Origin: Strigamia acuminata
Lineage: Eukaryota; Arthropoda; Chilopoda; Geophilomorpha; Linotaeniidae
Direction: 5' to 3'
Length of the DNA: 60,000 nucleotides
Assembly (NCBI GenBank): GCA_949358305.1
Contig: OX442318.1
Location: 9,288,501 to 9,348,500, forward strand
Part shown: positions 23,403 through 35,850 of the stretch, in pieces
Layout of the letters: each line of letters begins with the position of its first letter
Position numbering within the stretch: the first letter of the stretch is position 1
Made by a program: the position numbers and the translations under genes
Notes under the pieces: generated by a model
Seen by the model: only the letters and a program-made list of their open reading frames with translations
What the model was told of the DNA's origin: nothing
The model's database searches: none

Positions 23403-24617
23403 AGACTTTGACCGATATCGATATTTTGCAGTATCGCCGATACCGAATATCGGCCGATACCGTTACCTGCGCCGATATTAAAATTAAAATGCTGACAAAA
23501 ATGGCAGTTTTGAATAAGAGCCGCGGCTCTTAATCGATAAATTACGGTATGTTTTTTTAAAAAATGGAAATGTAATTCTAAACAAATGGAGAAAAAGGAA
23601 AATACAATCTCCTGTTTTTATTTCACCCTAAATGGAAAGGAAAAAGAAGGAGTAGGGAGAAAAAAAAATCCGATTTCACTCAACAAAAACCTTCGCCAAC
23701 TCGTGCCGGAACTTTTTTTTTAAACATTTTTTCCTTTCAATTAAATTCTCTTTGCCTTTTTCCCAATAAATTTTCATTTTGTCTTCTTTTTGCAAAGTTT
23801 GTTTTATTTTAATGATTTGTTTGCATTTTCAGTATTTCAATATTTTATAAGGGTTTTATGATGATTTCGTAGGTTATTTTCCTTGTGGGAAAGATTTATG
23901 TAGCCAAGTTTTCCAATTAGCGCCTGATGTCTAATAGTGTGAGGTTCAACTAACCTCTCCAAACTATTAGCCGCCTGTCCCTAAGCGTGGATTTGCATCG
24001 CTTAAATGTTTGTCGTCTTCCAAAATGCATAACATTTCACGGAAATAAGTATATTAATACCATATTTTGCGGACCATAAGACACACTTTTTTACTTTGAA
24101 AAGTCGACCAAAAATTGGGGTGTGTACACAAAATATTATCATTTGCAAACCAAAAGCATGCAAAACTATATTAAAAAATGCATTCTTCGTGAAACCCAAT
24201 GCATTTCAAAATACATTATAATATAATTTCAATGTATTTGAACCATTTGGAGATCCTTAACTTTCTTAAATAGGAAAAATTTTTTCCTACTAATTTCTTG
24301 ACAATTTTTATATGATAATGGACTTTAACTCATGTGAAATTTATAGTCATTGGTTACTTATTTAATTAATTATTCTGAATTGAAGTTTCCTGCCCCTTAA
24401 AGCTGCAGCATAACCTTTAAGCTGGCTTTACTGCATTGGCTTTTACCAGTAGTGTTTAAAACCACCATCAGATGGTTAAAACTTCCTTATTATTATTATT
24501 ATTATTATTATTGTTTACATATTGCCCCCTCTATAAAATTAGTTGCAAACTAACAACAAACTAAATGGTGCCTTAACCAATCAACCTGAAAAATGTCCCT
24601 AAACGCGTAATGCCTAA

Positions 24618-25012
24618 AGGTGGAAACACAAGGGTGCGGGTAAAATTAAAAGCTTGTTTTTACTTGAAAAAGCGACTAAAAACTCGCCCGCTTGAGCAAA
24701 CACAAGCTTGCGTTTTTATTCAAAGCTTTGTTTTGAAGCGAGCTTGTACTCACCTGCTCCGATCAAACCGAGTTTGATTTACCAGCTTCAAGCTTGCTGG
24801 TGTTTTGGTCATGTGACTTTGACAGCCAATCAGAATCGTGAGGAAATTCTTGGAGATTTTGGCGGGAATTTCTGGCTAGCTACCTAGCTAGCTTGAGTTT
24901 GCAAGTTAAGCTGGTAAGCCAAAAGCGGGTGAAGTGTAACTGTAAATGACTCCCCCTTTAAACTTGTACTAGCAAGCTTTGGAATTTTACCCGCTCCCTT
25001 GTGTTTCCATCT
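24618..25012. mobile_element. Harbinger-like MITE (family H1, copy 1)
   Basis: It has terminal inverted repeats (AGGTGGAAACACAAGGGTGC on the left; CTTGTGTTTCCATCT on the right) and an interior with GACAGCCAATCAGAATCGTG and CTAGCTACCTAGCTAGC. A TAA precedes the left end; the right flank reads TCG. The copy at 32964-33360 is its close relative in the opposite orientation. Confidence 0.75.
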
Positions 25013-25922
25013 TCGTAAAAATCATCATCTTGTTAACTACATTCAATTTTTCGCCAATTTTGTGTCCATTATAGCATCTGTAACTAACACCTTCAGTTTG
25101 TGATTAAACACATTATTTTTTGTCGACCAGCTTCCGAAAGTTGGGTCAAATTTTAAACATTTCCTGACGATTGTTCCCAAACAATAACGTGACATCAAAA
25201 CCCGCCCTTTCAGACACAAAGCACATTTCTCAAGCCCACTATATAGTAGCACAATTGAAAACAGGGAAAATGCATTAGTAGAAACAGCTGAAACATCCTA
25301 CAAGCATCGGAAGTCATCACAATAAGGACAACCATCAATTACCTTAATTAGCATGAAAAGAGTGCTTCTCTCGAGACGAAAAGCAACGTCAAGCAATTCT
25401 TCCTACATTGCCTTAATATGCCATATATTAAGCTGCCACTTGCCCATTATCTCCCAACACTTTATTTCACTGCATGGCACAACCAACAAAGAAGTCAAAA
25501 CACCCAGCCAGTAATACACACCAAGTTTTCAAAAGGATAACACTACGTGCATTCAATAAACAATTAACTCGACACGAATTAGCGCTACTTGTTAACATGC
25601 AATATCATACTTGAATGTAACTCGTGTACCAGATAGCACTACGTACATAATGTCAACACGAGATTCACTTGTTAACACGATGAAACTCAGTCGCGTATCC
25701 ACGATGGGCGTCGCTGAGAAGCTCCTGTTAATGCCCGTCTCGAAATTTAAACATTTTTTTAAAAACTTTGAGGATAGAAAATTGAGAATTGAGGGTTGAG
25801 AGTTACCGTGTTTACATGTACTCAGTTATCTGGAAAAGTGAAAATGCGAATTTTACTTTTCTGGAAAACCGATCATGTAAACAAACCGGTTTTCCTGAAA
25901 AGAAAAAAAACAGACTTAAGTT

Positions 25923-26116
25923 GCGTCCAAAAAGTCTGTGGAATGACGAAAAATTTGAAAAAAAATTAACTATTAATATTTTGATTTAATTTTCCTTTTA
26001 GGATTATTAAATATACCACTCAAGTAATGTCTGATTAAATTTTCAAACTGATTCAATAATATTTATTTAAAATATCAACAATAAATGAAAAAACAGGTGT
26101 CCAAAAAGTCTGTGCA
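25923..26116. mobile_element. Mariner-like MITE (family M1, copy 1)
   Basis: The ends GCGTCCAAAAAGTCTGTGG and GGTGTCCAAAAAGTCTGTGC surround about 155 bp of AT-rich DNA. As inverted repeats the outer CCAAAAAGTCTGTG blocks do not pair directly; the same block is present at both ends in direct order. A second copy at 56599-56789 differs at only a few positions. The classification as Tc1/mariner-derived is tentative. Confidence 0.6.
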
Positions 26117-27554
26117 ATTTATGTTTAATCTTTCCCACGGTAGTGAGGTTATATTTAGACTCAATAATAGAGCATTGTTACGTTATTATACCTTTATTAT
26201 AATGAGTTTTTGCACTACAGCCGAAAACGCTCATTCTGCAGGCAGGTGAGCTTCAAGCTGGAATGGGACGATTTTTATGTCCAAGGCTGTTAAACCTGGT
26301 AATTGTGAGTACATAAAATCGAGCAAAATCTACAAAAACGAACAAAAATCCTCAAAAAGTGGAGCCAGTTTTATCCAAACATGATTCCACACATCCCTGC
26401 TTTGCTTTATTGAATCCGCCCACGTCTTGTGTTTAACAACATGGGAATGCCTTAATATAAATTGCAACATCTCTATATATACACATTGCAATGTTTTATC
26501 CAGCACACTTTCCAGGCTTAAATTTACAAGCTTCCATCCTCGTTAATCTGCACCTCCATCCCGTAAATTACATTAAATGCTCATATTCAGCCTTTGCCAG
26601 CACTAATTCGCTATGTTGACCTTCTCCGCTGTTGCCAGTGCATCAAGCTGCCAGAAATGGCAGCTGCATACTAAATCCCAACCACTTTGCACCTCTATTA
26701 TGCATATCCAATATCTTTCCATACTCTTGTAAACACCTGGATCCACCCATCCCTTTATTGGAAACCCGAGCAAACAAGTCTCATCTACATTCGACTCCGG
26801 TTTCGCTCGCCCGACCGACAACTTTGCAACATTGTCAGCTTTTTCTCCCTCATTCAACCTGCTTCCACTCCAGGGACATTGAAATTCGAGAAAGGAATTA
26901 TAATAACTGAACGAAAAGAAAAGAAAAAAAGTTGTTGTACGACTGAAAAACTCGTGATATAATATTTTCTTTCCTTTCGGGTTTTTCCATCACGGCTTTT
27001 ACGCTCCTTAGGGTTTTCTGTCATGCCAACAGGGCTAGGATAATCATCCTTTAGTGCAAACACGACGAGAAGAGTCTTTAAACATGCAGGTTGCTCATTA
27101 AAATTCCAGCATCACCCATTTTATCAAATTCTCTTTGAAAACTCGGCATTCTTCGCGAATACAATTCCCCACCGAATTTCCATATTATCACATCTATGAC
27201 CTCAAAACTAAAGTCAACTTAATAGCACTCTTTTTGAATTATACATTAAGTGCTTTGAAGATCTCATAATCCAACTTAAATTATCAATGGTCAATTTCTC
27301 AACCTATTTACCATGAGAGCAAGAAATAGGAGCATTTGTAAACTGCTACTGTATGACTACATCGCATGTTGGATTATGTGGCGCCATCGGTGGCAAAACG
27401 CTCTGAACACGTGGGTACATGTCCATGTTATCCTTGGTTCATGGTTAGAGTTGCTATTTTTGCGGACTTAAAACAGTGAAATTGCGGGTGGAAAGCGGCA
27501 GTTTGCGGACTTATTGCGGACCTATTGCGGGCTCATCCGGGAAGTTTTTGACCA

Positions 27555-27660
27555 AAATTTCAAGGTTTTATACGAAATTTGATGTTTTTAAAGGAAATTT
27601 GAAGTTTTTAAAGGAAATTTCAAGTTTTTAAACGAAATTTGAAGTTTTTAAACAAAATTT
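27555..27660 (+). repeat. Short tandem repeat, about 20-bp unit
   Basis: About five imperfect copies of a unit like GAAGTTTTTAAAGGAAATTT. AT-rich, intronic, non-coding. Confidence 0.75.
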
Positions 27661-30051
27661 ATGGAATCAAGCAAAGATTCAGTAAAACTATTGTGTGTAA
27701 AATGTCATTTGTTACTAATTTTAGTTTTGTTGTTCGAATCGTACATACTTATTTTCTAGATCACATTGTACATTAAATGAAACCATTTTTCATTCTTACA
27801 GCAAAACATTACCTAGTTGCAAATCCAAATCGATGAACAGCCTCAAACAAAATTTTCTTTTTTGTTTTTTTCCCCCATTTCATTGACGTCATTCACGTTT
27901 AAAATCCTCTTTTAAATTCAAGTCTTCTTAATTCCTAGTGACAGTTCCAGGAGAGCATCAAGTGAGAAAATACAAAGTCCATTTGATCTAGAAAGCAAAA
28001 CCCATTTCAATTTCAACAAAAGGGTTTGCATGGCAAGTGTGGTCGACACAACAACATTATTACCAAGAAATTTCCATTCTCCTCCATCTGGCGTCAAAAT
28101 GCTCCATCGATATAATGATTTAGTTAGTCAGAATTGCACCCTAAAGCCGCACAATAAATTTTAATCGTACGTTTACACACATCCATTTTAATTTGAAACG
28201 ATATTAACACTTCGCGGCCATTTGACCCTTTAAAATAATTAATTTACTTAAAACATAACACTAAAAGCACGTTTTTAATGTGTAATAATTACCAAGAAAC
28301 CATTTTAATTTTCTTTTTTCAATTAAACAAAAAAAAAAAATTAGCCAAAATTTGCAACATCCCGTCTGGTCACGTAGGAATGAAGAATAATAGAGCTTGC
28401 CCTTTCCTTACACATTCCCCGGCAGAAATAATTAAGCGAGCCAAGTTTATATGTCTCTTTTAATTACTCTGTTTTCCTCGAACCATCCCAGAGCCGGCTG
28501 CACGTTTGCATGGACCCTCTAATTCTACTGTGTGGTTTACACTGCACACGCTGCAAATATGGTTGGGCAACAAATAATTTAATTTAAGTCACAGACACGA
28601 CCAAGGAAAACAAACCTGGCACTCCAATCTACAGTTTACGATACAATCTCTTTAATATACCAGCAAGGTACATAAATTTATAATACCTCATGATCATGAG
28701 CGCCAATACCAGTTCCGGAAACCGAGCAAATCTCTACAAACATATTCCCCGACCAATCTGATTTATATCCGATTAAACAACTGCAAACACTGGACCGCTT
28801 CAACTACTCGCTGTGCTTCGATTTATCCAAACTAAAGTTGGCCTAACTTGCCAACCACAATTTACGATAAACAAAACACTAACAGGTATTTGCGGAGTCG
28901 TTTAGAGTAAACAATATTTTTGAACATGTTTAAACCTTAGACGAATGAGAAAGGGACATGACACCGGTACTAGTTCTAATGCTATTGGGCTGTACACGGA
29001 ACCATCCGTTGGTTTTGCGCGCCATCTAGTAGCAAAATTCGGCTGTATGACGTCATTTTGGACAAACAAATGTCCGTTTTCCATTGCTAATGTGGTTGCA
29101 AACGTGGTTGCCGGTCTTTTTAACATGCTTATGGCACTTGCAATAGTGATTCTTTTCCACCGTGGTCTTCTTTCAGTCGCAGTGGGCATGCGCAATGGTG
29201 GTTTCTAAGACTTTGTAGTTATAGGAAGCCGGTTGGACCCCAAAGACCCCAAAATTTCTTTCCTGCGAGGCTCCTAGGACCCCATAGACCCTAAATTTTC
29301 TTTCCTGCAATGCCCCAAAGGACCCCAAAGACCTCAAATTTTCCTTCAATGAAAATCAGTCATCATTATAAAAGTGGAGTGAAAGAATTGACATCCATCC
29401 TTCAAGGTAGAATTCAATCAAGCGATTTTACTCATGTTCGCCAGGTGGCGCTTAAACACATAGTATCACAAATAATGATAATTACAATAATGAATTAAAT
29501 TTTAACGAATATCGCAGATATTGAAATTGTTATTTAATTTTTATAAATTCTGTGACTTCATCTTCAACTTGAACTCTGTTTTTTTCATTCTTGAAATGTC
29601 TTTCTCGAGCTCGTGGCATGCCGAACCAATGGAACTTTTCTCACAAGCTCTTATAAACAGACATATCATAATTCTGGGGCTGTACGTTGTTGCCATTTCT
29701 GAAGGACTTTAAATAATCTCCAGTCATTAAGAAGATTTTAAAGTTTCAAACTTTTTAAATTTGCCAAATTATTGATTTTTATTGCAGACGTACTCCGCAG
29801 TATGTCTCTGGCTTCATAATCTCTCCGAGTCGTAGTTTGGACTTTAAAGACGAAGTGCTGCAAACCTTTTATTCATGGCTCGTAAACTCATTGTTTACGA
29901 CCTAACTCTAAACGACAGAAATTCACTTGTTTTGGAGTGTTTAACCAACGATTACAAGATAAAACTCGAGCTGTCGTTCGAGTGGAATTATCTACATCAA
30001 CAAACTTTGGTATAAACATTTCCTTTAATTTACTCATTTCTTTTATTGCAG

Positions 30052-30336
30052 ATCCACCAAAGATTGAACCATTTAGTTTCCCTCGAGATGTTCGTGAAGG
30101 CATGCGAGCACGCGTGTTCTGCTCAGTGATAGAAGGCGATTCGCCAGTATCTATTTTATGGACCAAAGGCGACGAAGCTCTGCCAACAGATTCGGATACT
30201 ACTGTTCAATCCACTGATGAATTCTCCAGCCTACTCATGTTTAAAAAAGTGTCAGCAAAGCACAACGGCAACTACACCTGCATCGTGTCCAATGCCGCCG
30301 CTGTCGTCCAACACACTGCCGAACTGCTCGTGCATG
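30052..30336 (+). CDS. Dscam: Dscam exon: Ig7 (complete domain, single exon)
   Basis: The 285-bp exon opens DPPKIEPFSFPRDVREGMRA and carries RVFCSVIEGDSPVSILWTKG (first Cys, Trp) and HNGNYTCIVSNAAAVVQHTA (second Cys). This is the Dscam Ig7 pattern, PPxIxPF followed by CxVxxGDxPxxIxW. The acceptor is TTTTATTGCAG and the donor CATG|GTAAGA, phase 1 on both sides. In insect Dscam1, Ig7 comes from an array of mutually exclusive exons; here only this exon is seen across 8.1 kb upstream and 6.3 kb downstream. The gene may therefore be a constant Dscam paralogue. Confidence 0.93.
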
Positions 30337-30404
30337 GTAAGACTTTGTAAAGACTTTGTAAAGTAAATAGGAAATTTCAAGCAGTGTTTTAACACGGTTC
30401 GAAT

Positions 30405-31069
30405 TAGGGTTTCTCAAAATCGGGACTTTTGGAAAAACAGGCATTTCGGTATTCAATATTCCAAAAACCGGTAAACCGGTATTTTTCGGTAATAAAGTTA
30501 AATAAAATAGCTGCAATGTTAAATATTTTTATTTTAATTGTAATGTTTTAATTGTAATTTTTGTTTTTAAAGTATTATTTTCAATGGGTTGTAGAAGTTT
30601 GATGAATAGGGGGTTGTTTTGTTATCAGGTGTTGAAATTGAGAAGTTTTTTTTTTAAAAAATTGATAAATAGAGTTTATAAGATTTTCTAAGTTAAGAAA
30701 TTTGATAAATTCTCATTTTTGTGTTAAAAAAACGATATATTCTCATTTTTATGTTAAAAATTCAATAAATTCTCATTTTTAAGTTAAAAAAACGATAAAT
30801 TTTCGATTTTATATAAAAAAAACCAATTAATTTCTAATTTTTACATATAAAAATCGATAAATTCAAGTTTTTAGCTAAAAAAAATAAATGAATTCACATT
30901 TTTAAGCTAAAAAATTGATAACTTTGCATTTTTATGTTTATAAAAATACCATGCAACGTGTGTTATAAAAACTGGTAATAATACCGAACTAAAGACGGTA
31001 TTCGGTATTCGGTATTTTCTTGAAAAATACCGGTTTTTGATACCGGTAAATACCGGTAGAGAAACCCTA
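30405..31069. mobile_element. hAT-like MITE with 8-bp target duplication
   Basis: The left end is TAGGGTTTCTC and the right end GAGAAACCCTA, an exact 11-bp inverted pair. The octamer GTTCGAAT is repeated directly on both flanks (30397-30404 and 31070-31077). An 8-bp duplication with YAGGG ends is diagnostic of the hAT superfamily. Sub-terminal DNA carries CGGTATT and ACCGGT motifs in both orientations. The middle (about 30690-30925) is a degenerate tandem repeat of roughly 30 bp containing CGATAAATTCTCATTTTT. No transposase remains. Confidence 0.88.
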
Positions 31070-32963
31070 GTTCGAATGTACAATTCTGGTCATAAAAATT
31101 GTCGCTGCCTAGTCATGCCCAGCTTTCTGCTGAAATTGAGAGTGACCAGTTACAATTACCACCACCAGAGAGATAAGTCATGTGTACTTTTTTTAGAGAT
31201 CTCACATAACTGGCTGCAACTGATCAGACTGCATTCATTTTTAATTAATAATTAATTAATACACCGTCACCGATCACCTTTCCTACATAATAGACTTATC
31301 CATTCACCCTTGTGGCAAAAATTGAAATTACTTATTCCAGTTTCAGCATCATGACGATTGCGATAACTTTTTTTCACCTTCAAAGTACATCATTGTGTTA
31401 CTACACAAGTTGACACCGCAATCATCATCTAACATGATTCTTACGTAAACTTAATATACAACAAAGACCAAATTAATAGTAATAACAACTACAATTTCTG
31501 GACTTTACACAAAAAGGTCCAAAAAGCACCTAGACTTACCTACAAAGCCCTTAAATTTACACAATAAACCCCTAACCATGTCAAATAAACCCCAAAACAT
31601 GTGACACAAGCCACAAAACATGTGAAACCAGCGTCTAAACTTTTCCAATAAGCCCCCCCCCCCATAAACTCACAGAACCCACCCAGTTAAATCCCTAGAC
31701 TGAAACAACACGCCCGTAGACTCGTGAAAATTTCTAAGCAAAGCTCATCCAGTTAGTTGTGTGCCGTTTTTGTTATTTTCCACTCGAAAAAGTGAGGCGG
31801 CAACAATTTAATTTATTCATTCTCCGCCGACAAGAGAAAAATCATGGCGACGTGAATCTGGCAGCGATTTTTCGTGCATACAACGAGTGAGCCGGCCTCA
31901 ACTCCCACCAGATCGCTCGATGTTTGCGCAGTGGCAACCACATACATCGCTCCGATCTTCGAGAGAAATACCAACACAGACAGCTCGCAAGACTCAGTTT
32001 GTTTAACTTTGACGCGAGAGTGAGAATGCGCGCGCGCGCCACTCGCTCGCATGCCAAGTTTTGAGTGTAGTAAACAAGCTTGCGGTTTCAAAGCAACTGC
32101 CTTTTAATAGCCGATAAACAGGATTTCGACTTGTAAGCATTTCAACACGCGCAACCACCGCCGTCTCATCACTTCCTGTATACACAAACACGATGCTTTT
32201 CGTTAGCCATGCTCCAGATCAGTTTTATAATTCTGCTTTATCGGCATCAAGCTCCCGCTAACCGCCGTCGCCTATCCAAACAACCATCTGCAGACATATT
32301 TTGTTATTTCAGCAAACCGAACATATTAAATATCCTCCTGAGCACTCGAGTGTGCACAACGCGTTAGGTCGCGTACGCTGAAGGAATTTGATTGGTTCTA
32401 CTTCAAAGGGTATGGCAAGGAGCACTGAATTAAAATACCTTTCGCAAAACCGAGTGGAAAAAAGGGGGAAAAAGCACTAAGTGCATCCGATAGAATTAAG
32501 ACAACACGAGAATTAGCGCTTCTTGTTAACACGAGATGGCGTGCTACAAGATGACATGGCTGTATACTGAAACACGATTCTTTTATGAACGGTGATAGTT
32601 CAAATTCCGCAAAGTGGGAATCCTGATTATGTTCTTGTTTGGGTGAAGGCATGTTAAAGAGCGAGGTCGTTTTGACCTTCGCCACAGTTGCACCAAACAG
32701 CTGCCATAATATGAGATAGAATGCAGTATTTGTCAAATTTGCGAAAATATTATTAAAGATCGCAAAAAAAAAGATTTTTTTCACGTTATCCCAATGGAGA
32801 AACAATGTCCATTGTAAAATTTAATAAGATATGATGCAAAATATTAATTGTATGAATAACACACTACTGTATTACCTCACTTTAAGTGTGTTTTTACCGG
32901 GGTAATACAGTAAGCACCCGGTATGCCCATTCAACGCGGTATCCTTTACAACACGAGCCGTAA

Positions 32964-33360
32964 AGTGGAAACACAAGGAAGCGGGTAAAATTCCAAAGCA
33001 TGCTAGTACAAGTTTAAAGAGGAGTCGTTTACAAGCTCACTTGACCCGCTTTTGTCTTACCAACTTAACTGGCTAACTCAAGCTAGCTAGGTAGCTAGCC
33101 AGAAATTCCCGCCAAAATCTCCTCCAAGAATTTCCTCACGATTCTGATTGGCTGTCAAAGTCACATGACCAAAACACCAGCAAGCTTGAAGCTGATAAAT
33201 CAAACTCGGTTTGATCGGAGCGGGTAAGTACAAGCTCGCTTCAAAACAAAGCTTTGAATAAAAACGCAAGCTTGTGTTTGCTCAAGCGGGCGAGTTTTTA
33301 GCCGCTTTTTCAAGTAAAAGCAAGCTTTGGAATCTTACCCGCTCCCTTGTGTTTCCATCT
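32964..33360. mobile_element. Harbinger-like MITE (family H1, copy 2)
   Basis: The ends AGTGGAAACACAAGG and CCTTGTGTTTCCATCT form inverted repeats and both are flanked by TAA (32961-32963 and 33361-33363). A 3-bp TWA duplication fits PIF/Harbinger. At 397 bp it matches the copy at 24618 in reverse orientation along its whole length. Confidence 0.82.
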
Positions 33361-34580
33361 TAAATTGACCAAAACGACTGAATTCAACGTCTGAATTAAC
33401 CAAAGAGACTAAAATTAAATATCTACATCAACCGAGAACGATAAACAAAAAAATTGCAGAATCTATGATCTGCCAATACCACACCCGCGTTTAATTAGAG
33501 CATTTAGAGTAACATCATTTATTTGTTGATATTATACAATTGCTTCATTTGAGCAGACGAGGTAGTTTCGTTTTAACGCCTAGATCCGGGTCAGCGCAAA
33601 GTGTTGCCTATATCTTTAAAGTGAAAATTTACGATTTAATCTAGCTTACTTTTAGTGCAAACGGAGATGGCATCTTTGGAACTTCGTTACAGTCTAACGA
33701 CCAACAACCGGTCGTTCTTCTAAAATTAGTTTGAAATTAGTCTCAAAATTGTAATGAGATATCCCTACACACGCCTTCAGTCGACCAAGGGTCACAGTGA
33801 TGATGCTAATTAGTTACCTATCTCATATAGCTTGCTACAGCTAAAAATACAAACAATCTCCCCTAAAATTAAATTCCCCAATCGTCGAAAACGAAATTCC
33901 TCCTTCGAACGAGTTCAGCGGCCCCTATTCTGATTTGGCTCCTCGATTAACCATTATCCGAGATGACAGGTCAAAACGTCCCTTTGCCCAGATAAGGAGG
34001 TAGCGAGCCATCAAAGGCCTGTACCATCCAATATTGCAACAACAGCTGGTCAGCAACTACAACACACGAGGTGTCCTCAAGGAGTTTTCACAGACAGTGC
34101 TGCTGTTCCCTTTTCTCTCCGACCTTGTGCTCTCTCGAGGAAGATGCAATAAAGGCGGTTTAATGTCCTCGCTATCAGCAACAGCAGACCCTTTGCAAAG
34201 GTTCACTGCTGCCCTTCACAAACAAGACGTCCAGCTCAAAATCACTGCAACTTCTTTTTATTGCGACTCCTCATTACTGTTTGGGCCCTGTGTTTCTCAG
34301 CCAACATTGATTGAAAAAAGGGAGAGAAAAAAGAAGAAAAAATGAGATTTTCGGGGGTCTATAGCGACTAAATCCCAACATCAGACACAGCACACTAAAC
34401 TAGTTCAAAATTAAACCGGCAAATGGTTCCAGCAAAAACAACACCTGTGACCATGGTCAGTTCAAAAATTAAATTAACTAAAAGACAATATCAGGCCAGG
34501 GGGCCGAGATTTAGGAGGCCATTCAAGCCCGATTGAGATTTTTTTTTAAAAGAAAATACTGGATTTCTTCGATTCTAATA

Positions 34581-35128
34581 CTGCGTTTACATGCACGGAA
34601 TATTTCGAGTGCGATAAAATATTCCGTGTGCACAACTGTCATGTAAAGAGGGATGACGAGGATTATTCGAGTAGTGAATGTCCCTCGCAGAAGGTTGTTT
34701 AATTCTTTTGATTTTCCTTAGTTCTTTGTCGACTGCGCCATGTGAGGTTTGAAAGGACTTGCTCTGAGCGTGGCAAAAGTTAAACTGAATTTTATTTACA
34801 CTTCAGGTCTGCAAAGTAATGTGTTTCTGGTTAATGTATTAAATTGACATCTGAATGGCTGTCTAGTGTCCGTCATTGTAGTGATCATTGTGTGTGGGCA
34901 AATCGTCCCCCCACTAGGTTGGGCGTCATGGTGGCGCCCTTAGTGTGGTCAACTCGTCCCTCACAAACTCGAACTTTTTATTGCGCATGCGCGCATCACT
35001 TTCGGCACTTCCCCATTGGTCAAAGACCGAAAGTGATCACGAAATATTTTCTGCATGGAAACACAACAATTGGATTTTTTCACCACTCGAATTATTCAGC
35101 ACTCAAAACATTCGGTGCATGTAAACTA
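34581..35128. mobile_element. MITE family T1 (copy 1)
   Basis: The ends GCGTTTACATGCACGGAATA and TTCGGTGCATGTAAAC are inverted relatives. The interior includes GGATGACGAGGATTATTCGA and GCGCATGCGCGCATCACTTT. A related copy lies at 40400-40932 in reverse orientation. A 110-codon frame at 34844-35176 runs through the element and is not regarded as a gene. Confidence 0.7.
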
Positions 35129-35290
35129 ATTCCAGTACCACAAATAGTTTTTAAAAAAACATGTTTACGTCCTTAGTTGTTTCTTTATCTGCCGACTTAG
35201 GAGCTGCATTTTGTTTAATGCATTAGTTACTTTAAAAGACCATAAAACCACTCTGCAAGCTAGTAAAAAAAATGAGTTTTTTTAATATTT

Positions 35291-35322
<32 letters not shown>

Positions 35323-35699
35323 CTGGTAAAAGAAAAAAAAACAGGTTATAGTCATGAAATTCGATGTAATTGCGGTGTACAGAAATTATTCATACGACAT
35401 TTGATGTCAGTAGGGTAGGCAATTTAAATTCTAATTGACTTACCAATTTCCTGGATCAAATCAAGACATTCAAATTTGAAATTTAAAACTTTTGCTATAG
35501 ACTAAGACCAGTCATGATGAATATTCCTCAGGATGTATACTGTGGCCACCCATTTTTATGTTAAATATATTGAATTTCACTAGGTTTGTTTAGATTTCCT
35601 AAGATTTGCTGGGATTACCAGACTATCTTAAAGTTTACCGCAGGGCCTAGCAACTGTTTAAAATTGATAACATTTTTAAAATTCTAGGAAATTTTGTGA

Positions 35700-35850
35700 A
35701 ATTTTTTTAAGAAATTTTAGAATTTTTTAAATATATTTTAGAAGTTTTAGAATTTTTGGTAAATATATTTTAGAAGTTTTAGAATTTTTGGTAAATATAT
35801 TTAGAAATTTTAGAATTTTTTAAATATATTTAGAAATTTTAGAATTTTGA
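35700..35850 (+). repeat. AT-rich tandem repeat, about 30-bp unit
   Basis: About four imperfect units containing TTTTAGAATTTTTGGTAAAT. Intronic, non-coding. Confidence 0.75.

Larger units (their letters stand above)
21944..30051 (+). other. 8.1-kb intron Ig6-Ig7
   Basis: The longest complete intron here, phase 1. It holds the 19-bp array element (22616-23402), a palindromic remnant near 23516, a DNA-element fragment near 24055-24245, one Harbinger-like element (24618-25012), a mariner-like element (25923-26116), a 20-bp direct repeat (27555-27660) and a partial R1 repeat (27360-27445). No further Ig7-type exon was recognised, although I looked for Cys-Trp-Cys Ig patterns with phase-1 splice sites. 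Confidence 0.75.

Noticed and set aside
34844-35176. 110-codon plus-strand open frame
   Set aside because: It runs through the T1 MITE and shows no domain; its relative at 40400 does not preserve the frame.
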